Source: Streptomyces buecherae (GTDB taxonomy: Bacteria; Actinomycetota; Actinomycetes; Streptomycetales; Streptomycetaceae). From it: DNA of 64,000 bases. Both the position numbers and the translations under genes were made by a program. The notes beneath the pieces were generated by a model. The model had not been told where the DNA came from. It did not search any database and was given only the letters and a program-made list of their open reading frames with translations. Every line of letters starts with the position of its first letter. The first letter of the stretch is position 1. Below are positions 1 to 15,400 of the stretch, piece after piece. The DNA lies in the NCBI RefSeq assembly GCF_014295035.1, contig NZ_CP060404.1, positions 724,001-788,000 of the forward strand, written 5' to 3'.

Positions 1-3396
<3,396 letters not shown>

Positions 3397-3400
<4 letters not shown>

Positions 3401-6400
3401 CGGTTCCTCCATCGTGCTTGGAGCAGGGCGCTCTGTTCTGGGCTGAGCGGGGAGAGCGGCGGCCCGGCGGGCCCGCGCTCGGGTGCGGGCGCCGGCCGCG
3501 GCTCGGCCGGCGCCGGCCGCGGCTCGGCCGGCGTCGGCCGCGCGCTCGCGGGCCGCGGCGGCTCGGCGCTGTCGTGCGGGTGCTGGTCGGCCGGATCGGC
3601 CGGATCGGCTGGGTCGGCTGGGTCGGCTGGGTCGTTCGGGTCCCTCTGGTCGGCCGGGTCGCCGTGGGCCAGGCGGGTCAGGGCGGCGAGCCACAGCGCG
3701 CCGAGTTCGGTCACCTCGGCCTCGGTCAGCGAGCTGGGCGCCCAGGTGAGCCGGGTGTGCAGGGCGGGTCCGCCCGGGGTCTCCCGGGTGACGGCGTTCA
3801 GCTCCAGCGGGTGGGCCATCGCCAGTGCGCCGTCGATGGCGCCGCCGAGCACGCCGGCCTCGGGCGCCGCCGACCAGGGCCGGTCGTCGGACGCGGCGGC
3901 GAAGCGGCCCAGGTAGTTGAAGGCGATCCGTGGCGTGGGGGCCTCGCGGAGCGCGGCCCGCCCCTCGGGGTCGAGGTGGCGCAGCAGCCCGTAGCCGATG
4001 CCGCTGTCGGGGATGGCGGCCGTCGCCTCGCGTACGCGGCGCACCGCCTCGCCGACGGGGCCGGTGACGGGGGCGTCCAGCAGGACCGGGTAGAGGCTGG
4101 TGAACCAGCCGACGGTGCGCGAGAGGTCGGCGCCCGGGCTGATGTGCTCCTCGCGGCCGTGACCCTCGACGTGCACCAGGAACCGGGCCCGCGCGGCGCC
4201 GCCCCACGCGCCGACAGCGATGGCCAGCGCGGTCAGCAACAGGTCGCCGACCCCGGCGCGGTACCGCTCGGTCGCGGTGGTCAGCAGCGGGCCGGTGGTC
4301 TCCGGTGGCAGCACCACGACGCGGTGCCGGGCCGCGCCCACGGTGTCGGTGACGGGCCCGTCGGCCCGGCCGCCCGGCAACCCGTCCGAGCCCGCCAACA
4401 TCTCGCTCCACAGAGGGAGTTCGGACCGTCGCCGGGCGGCGAGGCGCGGCAGGTCGGCGGCCCAGGCCGGGAAGGAGGTGGGCACCGGCGGCAGCGCGGG
4501 GCGCCGCCCGGCGGCCACGGCCTGCCACGCCGCGCGCAGGTCGTCGACCAGGACGCGCCAGGACACGCCGTCCACGGCCAGGTGGTGGACGACCAGCAGC
4601 AGCCGGCCGGGGCGCGCGGGCCCGTGGTCGAACCACACGGCCCGCACCATCCGCCCGCGCGCCGGGTCGAGTCCGTCCGCCGCCGCCTCGACCGCGGCCT
4701 GGGTCGCGGCCTCGGTCAGCGGTCGCGCGTCGGCGACGTGCCGCAGCGGCGGTTCCGGGACCGCGTCGGCCGCCTCCGGTACGTCGAAGGTGCCTTGCTC
4801 AGCGCTCAGGTCCACGCGGGCCCGTAGCATCGCGTGCCGGTCGACCAGCGCGGCCAACACCGTCTCCAGCTCGGCGCGTTGGATGCCGGACGGCAGGGTG
4901 AGCAGCATCGACTGGCTGAACCGCCCGGTGGGCCCGGCGCGCTCGGCCAGCCAGCGCATGATCGGGGTCAGCGGGGCGGGCCCGGCCGGCGCGGCGGGCG
5001 CAGTGGTGGGTTCGGGCGCGGGCTCGGCCCGGTCGGCGACGAGTGCGGCCAGCCGGCGCACGGTGGCCTCCTCGAACACCTCGCGCGGGCTGATCCGCAG
5101 GCCCGCCGCGCGGGCCCGGGCCACCAGTTGCATGGACAGGATGCTGTCGCCGCCGAGCGCGAAGAAGCTGTCGTCGGCGCCGACCGTCGGCAGCGCGAGC
5201 ACCGCCGCGAACAGTTCGGCGAGCAACTCCTCGGTCGGCCCGACCGGCTTGGCGTGCCCGATGGCCGCCGCGAAGTTGGGCGCGGGCAGGGCGTCCTGGT
5301 CGAGCTTGCCGTTGGCGGTCACGGGCAGCCGGTCCACCACGACGAGCGCGGCGGGCACCATGTGCTCGGGCAGCGCGGCGGCGAGTTCGGCCCGCAGCGC
5401 GTCGGTGTCCACCGCGCCGGCCCGCTGCCCGTCCCGGGCCTCGGGCTCCGTGGCCGGGACCAGGTAGCCCACCAGTCGCCTGGGGCCGCCGCCGTCGGCG
5501 CGGACCACGACGGCAGCCGCGCGCACCTGGGGCGAGCGGGTCAGGGCGGTGGTGATCTCGCCGAGTTCGACCCTGAAGCCCCGGACCTTGACCTGGTCGT
5601 CGCCCCGGCCGTGGTAGCGCAACTGGCCGTCGGGCCCCCAGGAGACCAGGTCCCCGGTGCGGTACAGGCGGGCGCCGGGCGCTCCGAACGGGTCGGCCAC
5701 GAAGCGCTGCGCGGTCAGCCCCGGGCGCCGCAGGTAGCCGCGGCCCACGCCGTCGCCGCCCACGTACAGCTCCCCCACCACGCCGGGTGGCACCGGGCGC
5801 AGCAGCGGGTCGAGGACGTGCGCGGAGGTGCCGGGCAGCGGGCTGCCGATCGGGGGTGAGGCGGCGCCGGCGAGCGGCCGGCTCATGGTCACGCAGGCGG
5901 TGGTCTCGGTCGGCCCGTACGCGTTGACCATGCGCCGCCCGGGTGACCAGCGGGCCACCAGTTCGGCTGGGCACGCCTCGCCGCCGACGACCAGGGTGCG
6001 CAGGCAGTCCAGGCCGGCGGGTTCGAGGCCGGTGAGCGCGGTGGGCGGGATGAGGGCGTGGCTGACGCGGTGCTCGGCGATGGCCTCGCCGAGCGGTTCG
6101 CCGGCCAGCGGTCCGGGCGGCGGGACGACCAGCGTCGCGCCGGTGGCCAGGGCCATCAGCGTCTCCATCACGGAGGCGTCGAAGGAGGGGGAGGCGAGCG
6201 CGAGGACGCGGCTGTCCGGGCCGATGGCCAGCCGCTCGGCCTGGGCTCGCGCGAGCGCCGCCAGGCCGTGCTGCTCGATCACCACGCCCTTGGGCCGGCC
6301 GGTAGAGCCGGAGGTGTAGATGACGTACGCGGCGTCGCGCGGCGAGGGCGCGCCGCTCACCTCGCGCTCGCCCGGATCGGCGGACGCCGCCTCGCTTGTG

Positions 6401-9400
6401 GTCAGGTCCTCGATGTGCAGCGGGCGAGCGTCGGTCGCGGGCACCTGGTCGGCCAGGGCGCGGGTGGTGAGCACCAGGGCCGGGGCGGCGTCGGCGAGCA
6501 TGAACGCGATGCGCTGGGCCGGGTAGTCGGGGTCGATGGGCACCTGCGCCGCGCCCGCGTACTGCACCGCGAGCAGCGCGACGGTCAGGTCGACGGAGCG
6601 CGGCAACAGCAGGGCGACCAGCCGCCCGCGGCCGGCGCCGTGCGCGGCGAGCCGCCCGGCCAGGTGCCGGGCCCGCGCGTCGAGTTCCCGGTAGGTCAGT
6701 TCGCCGGTGGGCCCGGCCACGGCGATGGCCCGTGGACGGGCCCGTACCTGGTCGCCGGCCAGGCGCGCCCAGGTGGTGGGGGGTGGCGCCGTGGGGCCCT
6801 GGCCGTGTTCGGCGAGTGCGGCCCGTTCGGCGGGCAGCAGCAGGTCGAGCGCGCCGACCGGGGTGTCGGGCGAGGTCACGACGGCCCGCAGGCCCGCTAC
6901 GACGCGTTCCGCGATCCGCCGCACTGCCGTGGCGTCCAGCGCGTCGCCCTGGTACCTCAGCCGCAGCGTCAACGCGTCGCCGGGGATGGCGACGCAGGTG
7001 AGCGGGTAGTGCGTGGCGTCCCAGCCCTGGACCTCGGCCACGGTCAGGCCGGTGCCCTCGGTCAGTTCCGCCAGGTCGTCCACGGGGTAGTTCTCGACGG
7101 CCGTCAGCGTGTCGAAGAGGGTGCCGATGCCGGCCTCGCGCTGGATGTCGGCCAGGCCCAGGTGCTGGTGCGGCAGCAGGGTGGTCAGCTCGTCCTGGAC
7201 GCGGGCGAGCAGCGCGCCGAGCGGTTCGCCGGGGCGCAACCGGACGCGGACCGGCACCGTGTTGACGAAGAGGCCGATCATGTCGGTGACGCCGGGGACC
7301 TCGGCGGGGCGGCCGGAGACGACGGTGCCGAAGACGACGTCGCCGCGGCCGGTGCAGGCCGCCAGGGTCAGCGCCCACACGGTCTGCACGACGGTGCCCA
7401 GGGTGAGTTCGGTACGCCGGGCGAACGCGGCCAACTCCGCGGTCAGGTCGGCGTCCAGGACCTGGGTCAGCTCCTCGGGCACCCCGGCCACGGCGCGCGC
7501 GGCGGCGGGCGCGAGGAGGGTGGGCTCGGTGACGCCGGCCAGCGCGGTGCGCCAGGCCGCGCCGGCCGCCGTACGGTCCTGGGCGGCGAGCCAGCGCAGG
7601 TAGTGCGGGTACTGCGGGGCGGCCGGCGGGCCGCCCACCGCCGGCGCGTCGCCGTCGGCCGCCCGTGCGCGGGCGTATCCCTGGAGCAACTCCCGTACGA
7701 GCAGCGGCATCGACCAGCCGTCGAGGACCAGGTGGTGGCCGGTGAGGACGAGTTCGCTGGTGGTGTCGTCGAGCCGGAGCAGCGTGCAGCGCAGCAGCGG
7801 TGGGGCGTTCAGGTCGAAGCGGCGCAGCCGGTCGTCCTCGGCGGCGCGCCGGGCGCGCCGCTCGCGCTCGCGCCGGGTGTACCGGCGCAGGTCCCGCTCG
7901 CTGACCTCGGCGCGTGCGACCTCGGCGGCCCGCTGCGTCCAGCCGCCGGCCGCCCCCGGGTCCTGGCCGGCGCCCGGCTCGGTGGGCGAGAACGCCGTCC
8001 GCAGCGGGGCGTGCCGGTCGACGACGCCGTCCAGCGCGGCGCGCAACCGCTCCGTCTCCACGGCGCCGCGCAGGCGCAGCGCGACCTGGACGTGGTAGAG
8101 GTCGAGCGCGCTCTCGTCGTACCGGGACAGGAACAGCAGCCCCTCCTGGAGCGGCGTCACCGGCCAGTCCGCGCCGGACGCGGTGGTCGGCGCGGCGTCC
8201 GGCGCGGCGTCCGGCTCTGTCACCGGTACGCGCACCGCGACGGTCAGCAGGCCGCGCACGGTGCGCTGGCGGAAGACGTCCTGCGGGGTGAAGCGCAGGC
8301 CGGCCCTGCGGGCGGCGCCGACCAGGTGGATGGAGAGGATGCTGTCGCCGCCGAGCGCGAAGAAGCTGTCGGTGGTGCCGGCCTCGGGCAGGTGCAGCAG
8401 TTCGGCGAAGAGCCCGGCCAACAGGTGCTCGTCGGGGGTCTCGGCCCGCACCCGGCCGGCCTCCTGGGCGAGGTGGGGGGCCGGCAGCGCGGCGCGGTCG
8501 AGCTTGCCGTTGCGGGTGACCGGCAGCGCCTCAAGCCCGATCAGGGCGGTGGGCACCAGGTGCGCGGGCAGCACCGTGGCCAGGTGGTCGCGCAGGTCGG
8601 CCAGTGCGGCGGCGTCCAGCGCGGCGTCCAGCGGGGGGTGCTCCCCCGGCGCCGGGTGCGCGGCCGGGACGACGTAGCCGATCAGGTGCGCGGCGCCGGT
8701 CGCCGGATCGGTGTGGGCGACCACGGCGCTGTGCGCCACGGCCGGGTGCGCGTCGATGGCCGCCTGGATCTCGCCGGGTTCCACCCGCAGCCCGCGCAGC
8801 TTGATCTGGTCGTCGGCCCGGCCGAGGTGGTCCAGGCTGCCGTCGCGCCGCCAGCGGGCCAGGTCGCCGGTGCGGTAGAGGCGGGAGCCTGGGGGCCCGT
8901 ACGGGTCGGCGGTGAAGCGCTCGGCGGTGAGCGCGGCCCGACCCAGGTAGCCGAGCGCGAGTTGGCTCCCGGCCAGGTACAGCTCGCCGGGCACGCCCGG
9001 GGGCACCGGGCGCAGCGCGGCGTCCAGGACCAGGGTGCGGGTGTTCCACACCGGCCGCCCGATCGGCACCAGGACCGCGTCCGCGTCGGCCGCCTCGGTC
9101 TGCCAGGCGGTGACGTCCACGGCGGCCTCGGTGGGCCCGTACAGGTTGTGCAGTTCGGCGTGCGGGGCCAGGCGTCGCCAGGTGGCGACGGCGGCCGGCG
9201 GCAGCGCCTCGCCGCTGGCGAACACCCGGCGCAGGCTGGCGCAGTCGCCCGGGTGGGCGACGGCCGTGAACGCGGCGAGCATCGAGGGCACGAAGTGCGC
9301 GGTGGTGATCGCCCGGTCGCGGATGAGGGCGGCGACGGTGGCCGGGTCGCGGTGGTCGTCGGGGCCGGCGACGACGAGCGTGGCGCCGGCGAGCAGCGGC

Positions 9401-12400
9401 CAGAACAGCTCCCACACCGACACGTCGAAGCTGGCCGGCGTCTTGTGCAGCACCCGGTCGTCGGCGCCGATCGGGTAGGCGTGTCGCATCCAGCGCAGCC
9501 GGTTGGCGATGGCGTCGTGGGTGACGAGCACGCCCTTGGGGCGGCCGGTGGAACCGGAGGTGTAGATGACGTACGCGGCGTCGCCGGACCGCGGCGCGGT
9601 CAGCTCGGGTGCTCGCGCGTCGGCGGGGTCGGGTTCGGGTGGCGTGCCCAGCCGCAGCAGCGGCAGCGCGCCGCCGTCTGCTCCCGCGCCGTCGGCCACG
9701 GCCCACCGGCCCGCGCCCCTCGCCCCAGGGAACCACCGCTCGGCCAGTTCCGGCGTGGTCACCAGGGCTCCGGCGCCCGCGTCGGCCACCAGCGCGGCGG
9801 CCCGTTCGCGCGGCAGTTCCGGGTCGACGGGCAGGTAGGCGGCGCCGACGCGCTGCGCGGCGTGCACGGCCAGCACCAGGGCGGCCGAGCGCGGCAGCGC
9901 GACGGCCACCACGTCGCCACGGCCGAGCCGGGGGCCGTCGCCGGCGCCGGTGTCCGGGGCGGCGAGCAGGCGCGCGAAGGCGTCCGCCGCCGCGTCGAAC
10001 TCGGCGTAGGTCCAGCTCTGTTCGCCGGCGACGAGGGCGGTCGCGGCCGGGGTGCGGGCGGCCTGCGCGCGGACCAGGTCGGGCAGGGTCGCGGGGGGCA
10101 GCGGATGGGCGGTGTCGTTCCAGTCGGTGAGCGCCCGCCGCCGGTCGGCGGCGGTCAGCAGGCTCGCGGCGCTCAGCGGCGCGTCCGGGTGGTGGCAGGC
10201 CCAGTCGAGCAGGGCGCACAGCCGGTCGGCGAGGGCCCGCACGGTGGCCCGGTCGAACAGCGCGGTGCGGTAGTTGAACGCCGCGCGCAGTCCGTGCCGG
10301 CCGTGTTCCTCGACGATGGCCAGGGTCAGGTCCCACTTGGCGCCCCGGGTCTCGACCAGTTCCACGGTGGCCCGCGCGGGGCCGAGCGCGACGGTGCGGC
10401 GCGGCGCGTTCTGGTGCACCAGGGCGACGTGGAACAGCGGGTGCCGGGACAGCGAGCGCTCCGGGCTCAGTCGGTCCACCAGGCGTTCGAAGGGCAGCTC
10501 GCCGTGGTCGAAGGCGTCCAGGTCCACCGCGCGCACCCGCTCGACCAGCTCCCGGAAGGTGGGGTCGCCCGAGGTGTCGGTGCGCAGCACGACCGTGTTG
10601 GAGACCAGGCCCACCAGGTCGGCCAGGGCCTGGTCGGCGCGCCCGCTGAGGACGGTGCCGATCGGCAGGTCGGTGCCGCCGCCGTGGGCGGTCAGCAGCG
10701 CGGCGAAGGCCGCCTGCACGACCATGAACAGCGTCGCGCCCGACTCGGCCGCCAGCTCGGCCGCCGCGCGGTGGGCCGGCGCGTCGATGGTGAACTCCGC
10801 CGAGTCGCCGCGCTGGTCCACCTCGGTGGGCCGGGGCCGGTCGAGGGGCAGCGGGATCTCCTCCGGGGCGCCGGCCAGCGCCGCGCGCCAGTAGTCGGTC
10901 AGCGCCTCCTCCCGGTCGGCCAGGGCCGCGGCCTGCCACAGCGTGTAGTCGGCGTACTGCGTGGCCGGCGCGGGCGGCGCCGCGCTGGTCGCGCCGGGCA
11001 GGCCGGCCGCGTAGAGCGCGGCCAGGTCGGCGACCAGCGGCCCCACCGACCACTCGTCGCAGGCGATGTGGTGCAGGACCAGCACCAGTACGCTCTCGCC
11101 GTCCCGGGTGCGCAACAGGTGGGCCCGCAAAGGGGGTTCAGTGGCCAGGTCGAACTCGTACGCGGCGAGCCGACGCACCTCGGCCGTGACCGCGTCGGCC
11201 GCGACCTCGCCGGTGTGCAGGGTGGGCACGGCCGCCTCGGGCGCGAGCACGCGCTGCGTCGCGCGGCCGTCGCGCTCGGGGAAGACGGTGCGCAACACCT
11301 CGTGCCGCGTGGTCAGTTCGGCCAGCGCGGAGCGCAGCGCGGCCGGGTCGAGCCGGTCGTGGGTGCGCAACACGAGCGGCACCGTGTACGTGGTGCCGGA
11401 GCCGGCGAGCCGGTGCAGGAACCACAGCCGCTGCTGCGCCGGGGACAGCGGCAGCGCGGCCGGCCGGGTGGGCGCGGCGGTCAGGGCGGGCCAGGGCGCG
11501 CGCTCGGCCCGGTCGGCGGCGGCGACGCGTTCGGCGAGCGCGGCGACCGTGGGGGCCTCGAACAGGGCCCGGAGGGGCAGGCGTACGCCGAGGTCAGCGT
11601 GGACGCGCCCGGCGAGCTGGGTGACCAGCAGCGAGTGGCCGCCGAGGGCGAAGAAGTTGTCGTCAAGACCCACCGGTGGGACGCCGAGCACCTGGCCGAA
11701 CGCGGCGCTGAGCGCCTTCTCGCGCGCCGTGCGCGGCGCCCGTCCGGCCGCTGCCGGCGCGCGGGTGGGCAGCGGCAGCGCGGCCCGGTCGAGCTTGCCG
11801 TTGGTGGTGAGCGGCAGCCGGTCCAGGGTGACGAAGGCGGCGGGCACCATGTGTTCGGGCAGCGCGGCGGCGCACGCGGCGCGCAACGCGGTGGCATCCG
11901 GTCCCCCGGGGTGGCGGGTGGTGGCGTCGGCGGGGTCCGTCGGGTCTGTGACGACGTAGGCGACGAGGCCCTCGCCGGTGGGCAGGTCGGTGCGGAGCAC
12001 CACGGCCGCCGCGCGCACGCCGGCGACCGCGAGCAGCACCGCCTCGATCTCGCCGCTCTCCACCCGGAAGCCGCGCACCGAGACCTGGTCGTCGGCGCGG
12101 CCCAGGTAGCGCAGCACCCCGTCGCGCGACCAGCGCACCAGGTCACCGCTGCGGTAGAGCCGACTGCCGGGCGGCCCGAAGGGGTTGGCCACGAAGCGGC
12201 TCGCGGTCAGGCCCGGGCGGCGCAGATAGCCGCGCGCGAGGCCGCCGCCGGCCACGTACAGCTCGCCGCGCACGCCCGGCGGCACCGGCCGCAGCCCGTC
12301 GTCGAGGACGTACAGGCGCAGGTCGTCGATGGCCCGGCCGATGGGGCTGGCCACCTCGGCGTCGGGTGCGGCCTCCTGTCGCCCGGTCAGCTCGTGTCCG

Positions 12401-15400
12401 GTGACGTGGACGGTGGTCTCGGTGATGCCGTACATGTTCAGCAGTCGTGGCCCGTCCGGCCCGGCCGGCCCCGCCGTCCAGGGGGTGACGCGACGCGGGT
12501 CGAGAGCCTCGCCGCCGAAGACGACCCAGCGCAGGGAGGGCGGTGGCGCGGCGTCGCCCAGCGCGTCGGTGAGCTGGTAGAAGGCGGACGGCGTCTGGCT
12601 GAGGACGGTCACGCGCTCGTCGGCGAGCAGGCGCAGCACGTCCGGGGCGGAGCGCGCCGTGTCGTGCGGGACGATGACGAGCCGGCCGCCGTGCAGCAGG
12701 GCGCCCCACAGCTCCCAGACGGAGAAGTCGAAGGCGTACGAGTGGAACATCGTCCACACGTCGGCGGGCCCGAACGCGAAGCGCTCGCGGGTGGCGTCGA
12801 AGAGGCGGGTGATGTTGCGCCGGGAGACCACCACGCCCTTGGGGCGGCCGGTGGAGCCCGAGGTGTAGATGAGGTACGCGGCGTGCTCGGGGTGCGCGGG
12901 GGCCGGGCCGCCGGCGCGCGCGGGCGCGGCGGCCTCGGGTGCGGCGGCCTCGGGCGCGAGGGGGTCGCCGTCCTCGGTCAGGGTCAGTACCGGGTGGCCG
13001 CGCAGGGCCTGGTCGTCGGCGTGCTCGGCCGTAGTGAGGACGGCCGCCGGGGCGGCGTCGGCGAGCGTGTACGCGATCCGGTCCGCCGGGTAGCGCGGGT
13101 CGATGGGCACGTACGCGGCCCCCGCGCGCAGCACGCCGACGATGGCCACGACCGCGAGCGGCGAGCGGGGCAGCAGCAGGGCCACGCGGTCCTCGGGGCC
13201 CACGTCCCGGGCAGTGAGCCGGGCGGCCAGGCGGCGGGAGGCGGCGTCGAGTTCGCGGTAGCTGAGGGTGCGCCCGGCGTGGCTGACGGCGGGCGCGTCG
13301 GGGTCGGCCCGCACCACGGTGGCGAAGCGTTCGATGAGGTCGGGCTCGCCGTCGTGCTCGCCGGTGGGGTTCCACTCGGTGAGCTGGGTGTGCCGCTCGG
13401 CGGCGGTGGTCACGGCCAGCCGGGACACCGGCGTGTGGGGCCGGGCGACGGCCGCGGCCAGCAGCCGGACCAGGCGGGCGGCGACGTCGGTGGCGGTGGG
13501 GCGGTCGAACAGGTCGGCGTCGTAGTTGAGCGCCCCGGTCAGCGCGCCCGTCCCGGCGTGGTCGGTGAAGCCGACGATGAGGTCGAACTTGGCGGTGTCC
13601 GTCTCGCGCAGCGCGAAGCCCACCTCGGCGCCCTCGGCCGTGAACGGCGGCTCGTCGCGGCTCTGGTAGGTCAGCATCACCTGGAACAGCGGGTTGGCCG
13701 CCGGGGAGCGGTCCGGGTTCAGCTCCTCGACCACCCGCTCGAAGGGCACCTGGGCGTGGTCGAACGCCTCCAGTGTGCCGCGCCGTACCCGGGCGAGCAG
13801 GTCGGCGAAGTTGGGGTTGCCGCTCAGGTCGGTACGGAGCACCAGGGTGTTGACGAAGAAGCCGACGAGCGGCTCGGTGTGGCGGTCGTCGCGGCCCGCG
13901 GTGGGCACGCCCAGCGGGATGTCGTCGCCGGCGCCGAGCGCGTGCAGCAACGCGGCGACGGCGGCCTGGGCCACCATGAACGGGGTCACGCCCCGCTCGC
14001 GGGCCAGCGCGCGCAGCGCCGTGGCCGTCGGCTCCGGCACCTCGAAGGGGACGAAGCCGCCGCGCCCGCTGGGCACCGCGGGCCGCGGCCGGTCGGTCGG
14101 CAGCTCAAGCACGCGCGGGGCGCCGTCCAACGCGGCCCTCCAGTAGGCCAGTTGCTCGTCCCAGGTCGGTCCGTCGAGGAGTTCGAGCTGCCAGGCCGCG
14201 TAGTCCGCGTACTGCACGGCCAGCGGCGGCAGGTCCGGCGCGTGCCCGGCGCGGCGGGCGGCGTAGGCGGCGGACAGGTCGGTGAGCAGCGGCTCGACCG
14301 ACCACTCGTCGGCGGCGATGTGGTGCAGCAACAGCAGCACCGTCCACGTGCCCTCGCTCCGCAACACGCTCACCCGCAGCGGGAACTCCGTCATCAGGTC
14401 GAACGGCCGGCGGGCCAGCGCGTCGAGGGTGTCCTCCACCGCGTCGGCCGGCACGGTCCGCGTCTCGAACGGCGGTTGCCAGTCGGCGGCGACGCGCTGG
14501 TACGGCTGGCCCTCTTCGGTCTCCGCGAACACCGTGCGCAGCACCTCGTGCCGGCCCATCAGGTCACCGACGGCGGCGCGCAGCGCGTCGGGGTCGGCGT
14601 CGCCGGTCAGGGTGAGCACGAAGGGCAGGTGGTAGGCGGCGCCCGGGGCGGCGAGCCGGTGCAGGAACCACAGTCGGCGCTGGGCCGGGGACAGCGGTGG
14701 CCGCTCCGGTCGCGGGCGGGCGGTCAGCTCGGGCGCCGCCGGCCGGTCGGTGGCGACCAGCGCGGCCAGCGCGCGCACGGTGGGGGCCTCGAAGACGGCG
14801 CGTACGGAGACGTCGAGCCCGAGCGCGCGCGCACCGACGGCCAGCCGGGCGGCGAGCAGCGAATGGCCGCCGAGGGCGAAGAAGTCGTCGTCGGCGCCGA
14901 CCTCGGGCAGCCCGAGCACCCGCGCGAACAGGCCGGCCAGTACCTCCTCGCGCTGGCCCGTGGGCGCGCGTCCGGTGACCGCGTCGAACCGTGGGGCGGG
15001 CAGCGCGGCGCGGTCCAGCTTGCCGTTCGGCGTACGCGGCAGCTCCTCCAGCGGCACCAGCAGCGCGGGCACCAGGTGGTCGGGCAACGCGGCGGCCAAC
15101 CGCGCGCGTAGGCCGTCGAGCGCGCCGGCGTCGGCCGGCCCCACGACGTAGCCCACCAGGCGTGCGCCGCCGCCGTCGGGGGTGCCGGCCGTGGTGGCGA
15201 CGACGGCCGCGTCGCGCACCCGGGCGTCGGCGCGCAGCGCCGCCTCCACCTCGCCGGGCTCCACCCGGTGGCCGCGGATCTTGACCTGCTGGTCGGCGCG
15301 GCCGACCACCTCAAGGGTGCCGTCGGGGCGCTGCCTGGCCAGGTCGCCGGTGCGGTACATCCGCTGGCCGGGACCGCCGTGCGGGTCGGCCACGAAGCGC

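Noticed and set aside
3489..3633. CRISPR-like short repeat array
   Set aside because: The 9- and 21-bp units are contiguous, in frame with the NRPS and encode a low-complexity linker; there are no spacers or cas genes.
6058..15111. A 9-kb open frame on the plus strand (about 3000 residues) opposite NRPS 1
   Set aside because: Striking in length, but it is the complement of repeated NRPS modules with the same codon bias. It has periodic low-complexity composition and no RBS or domain.
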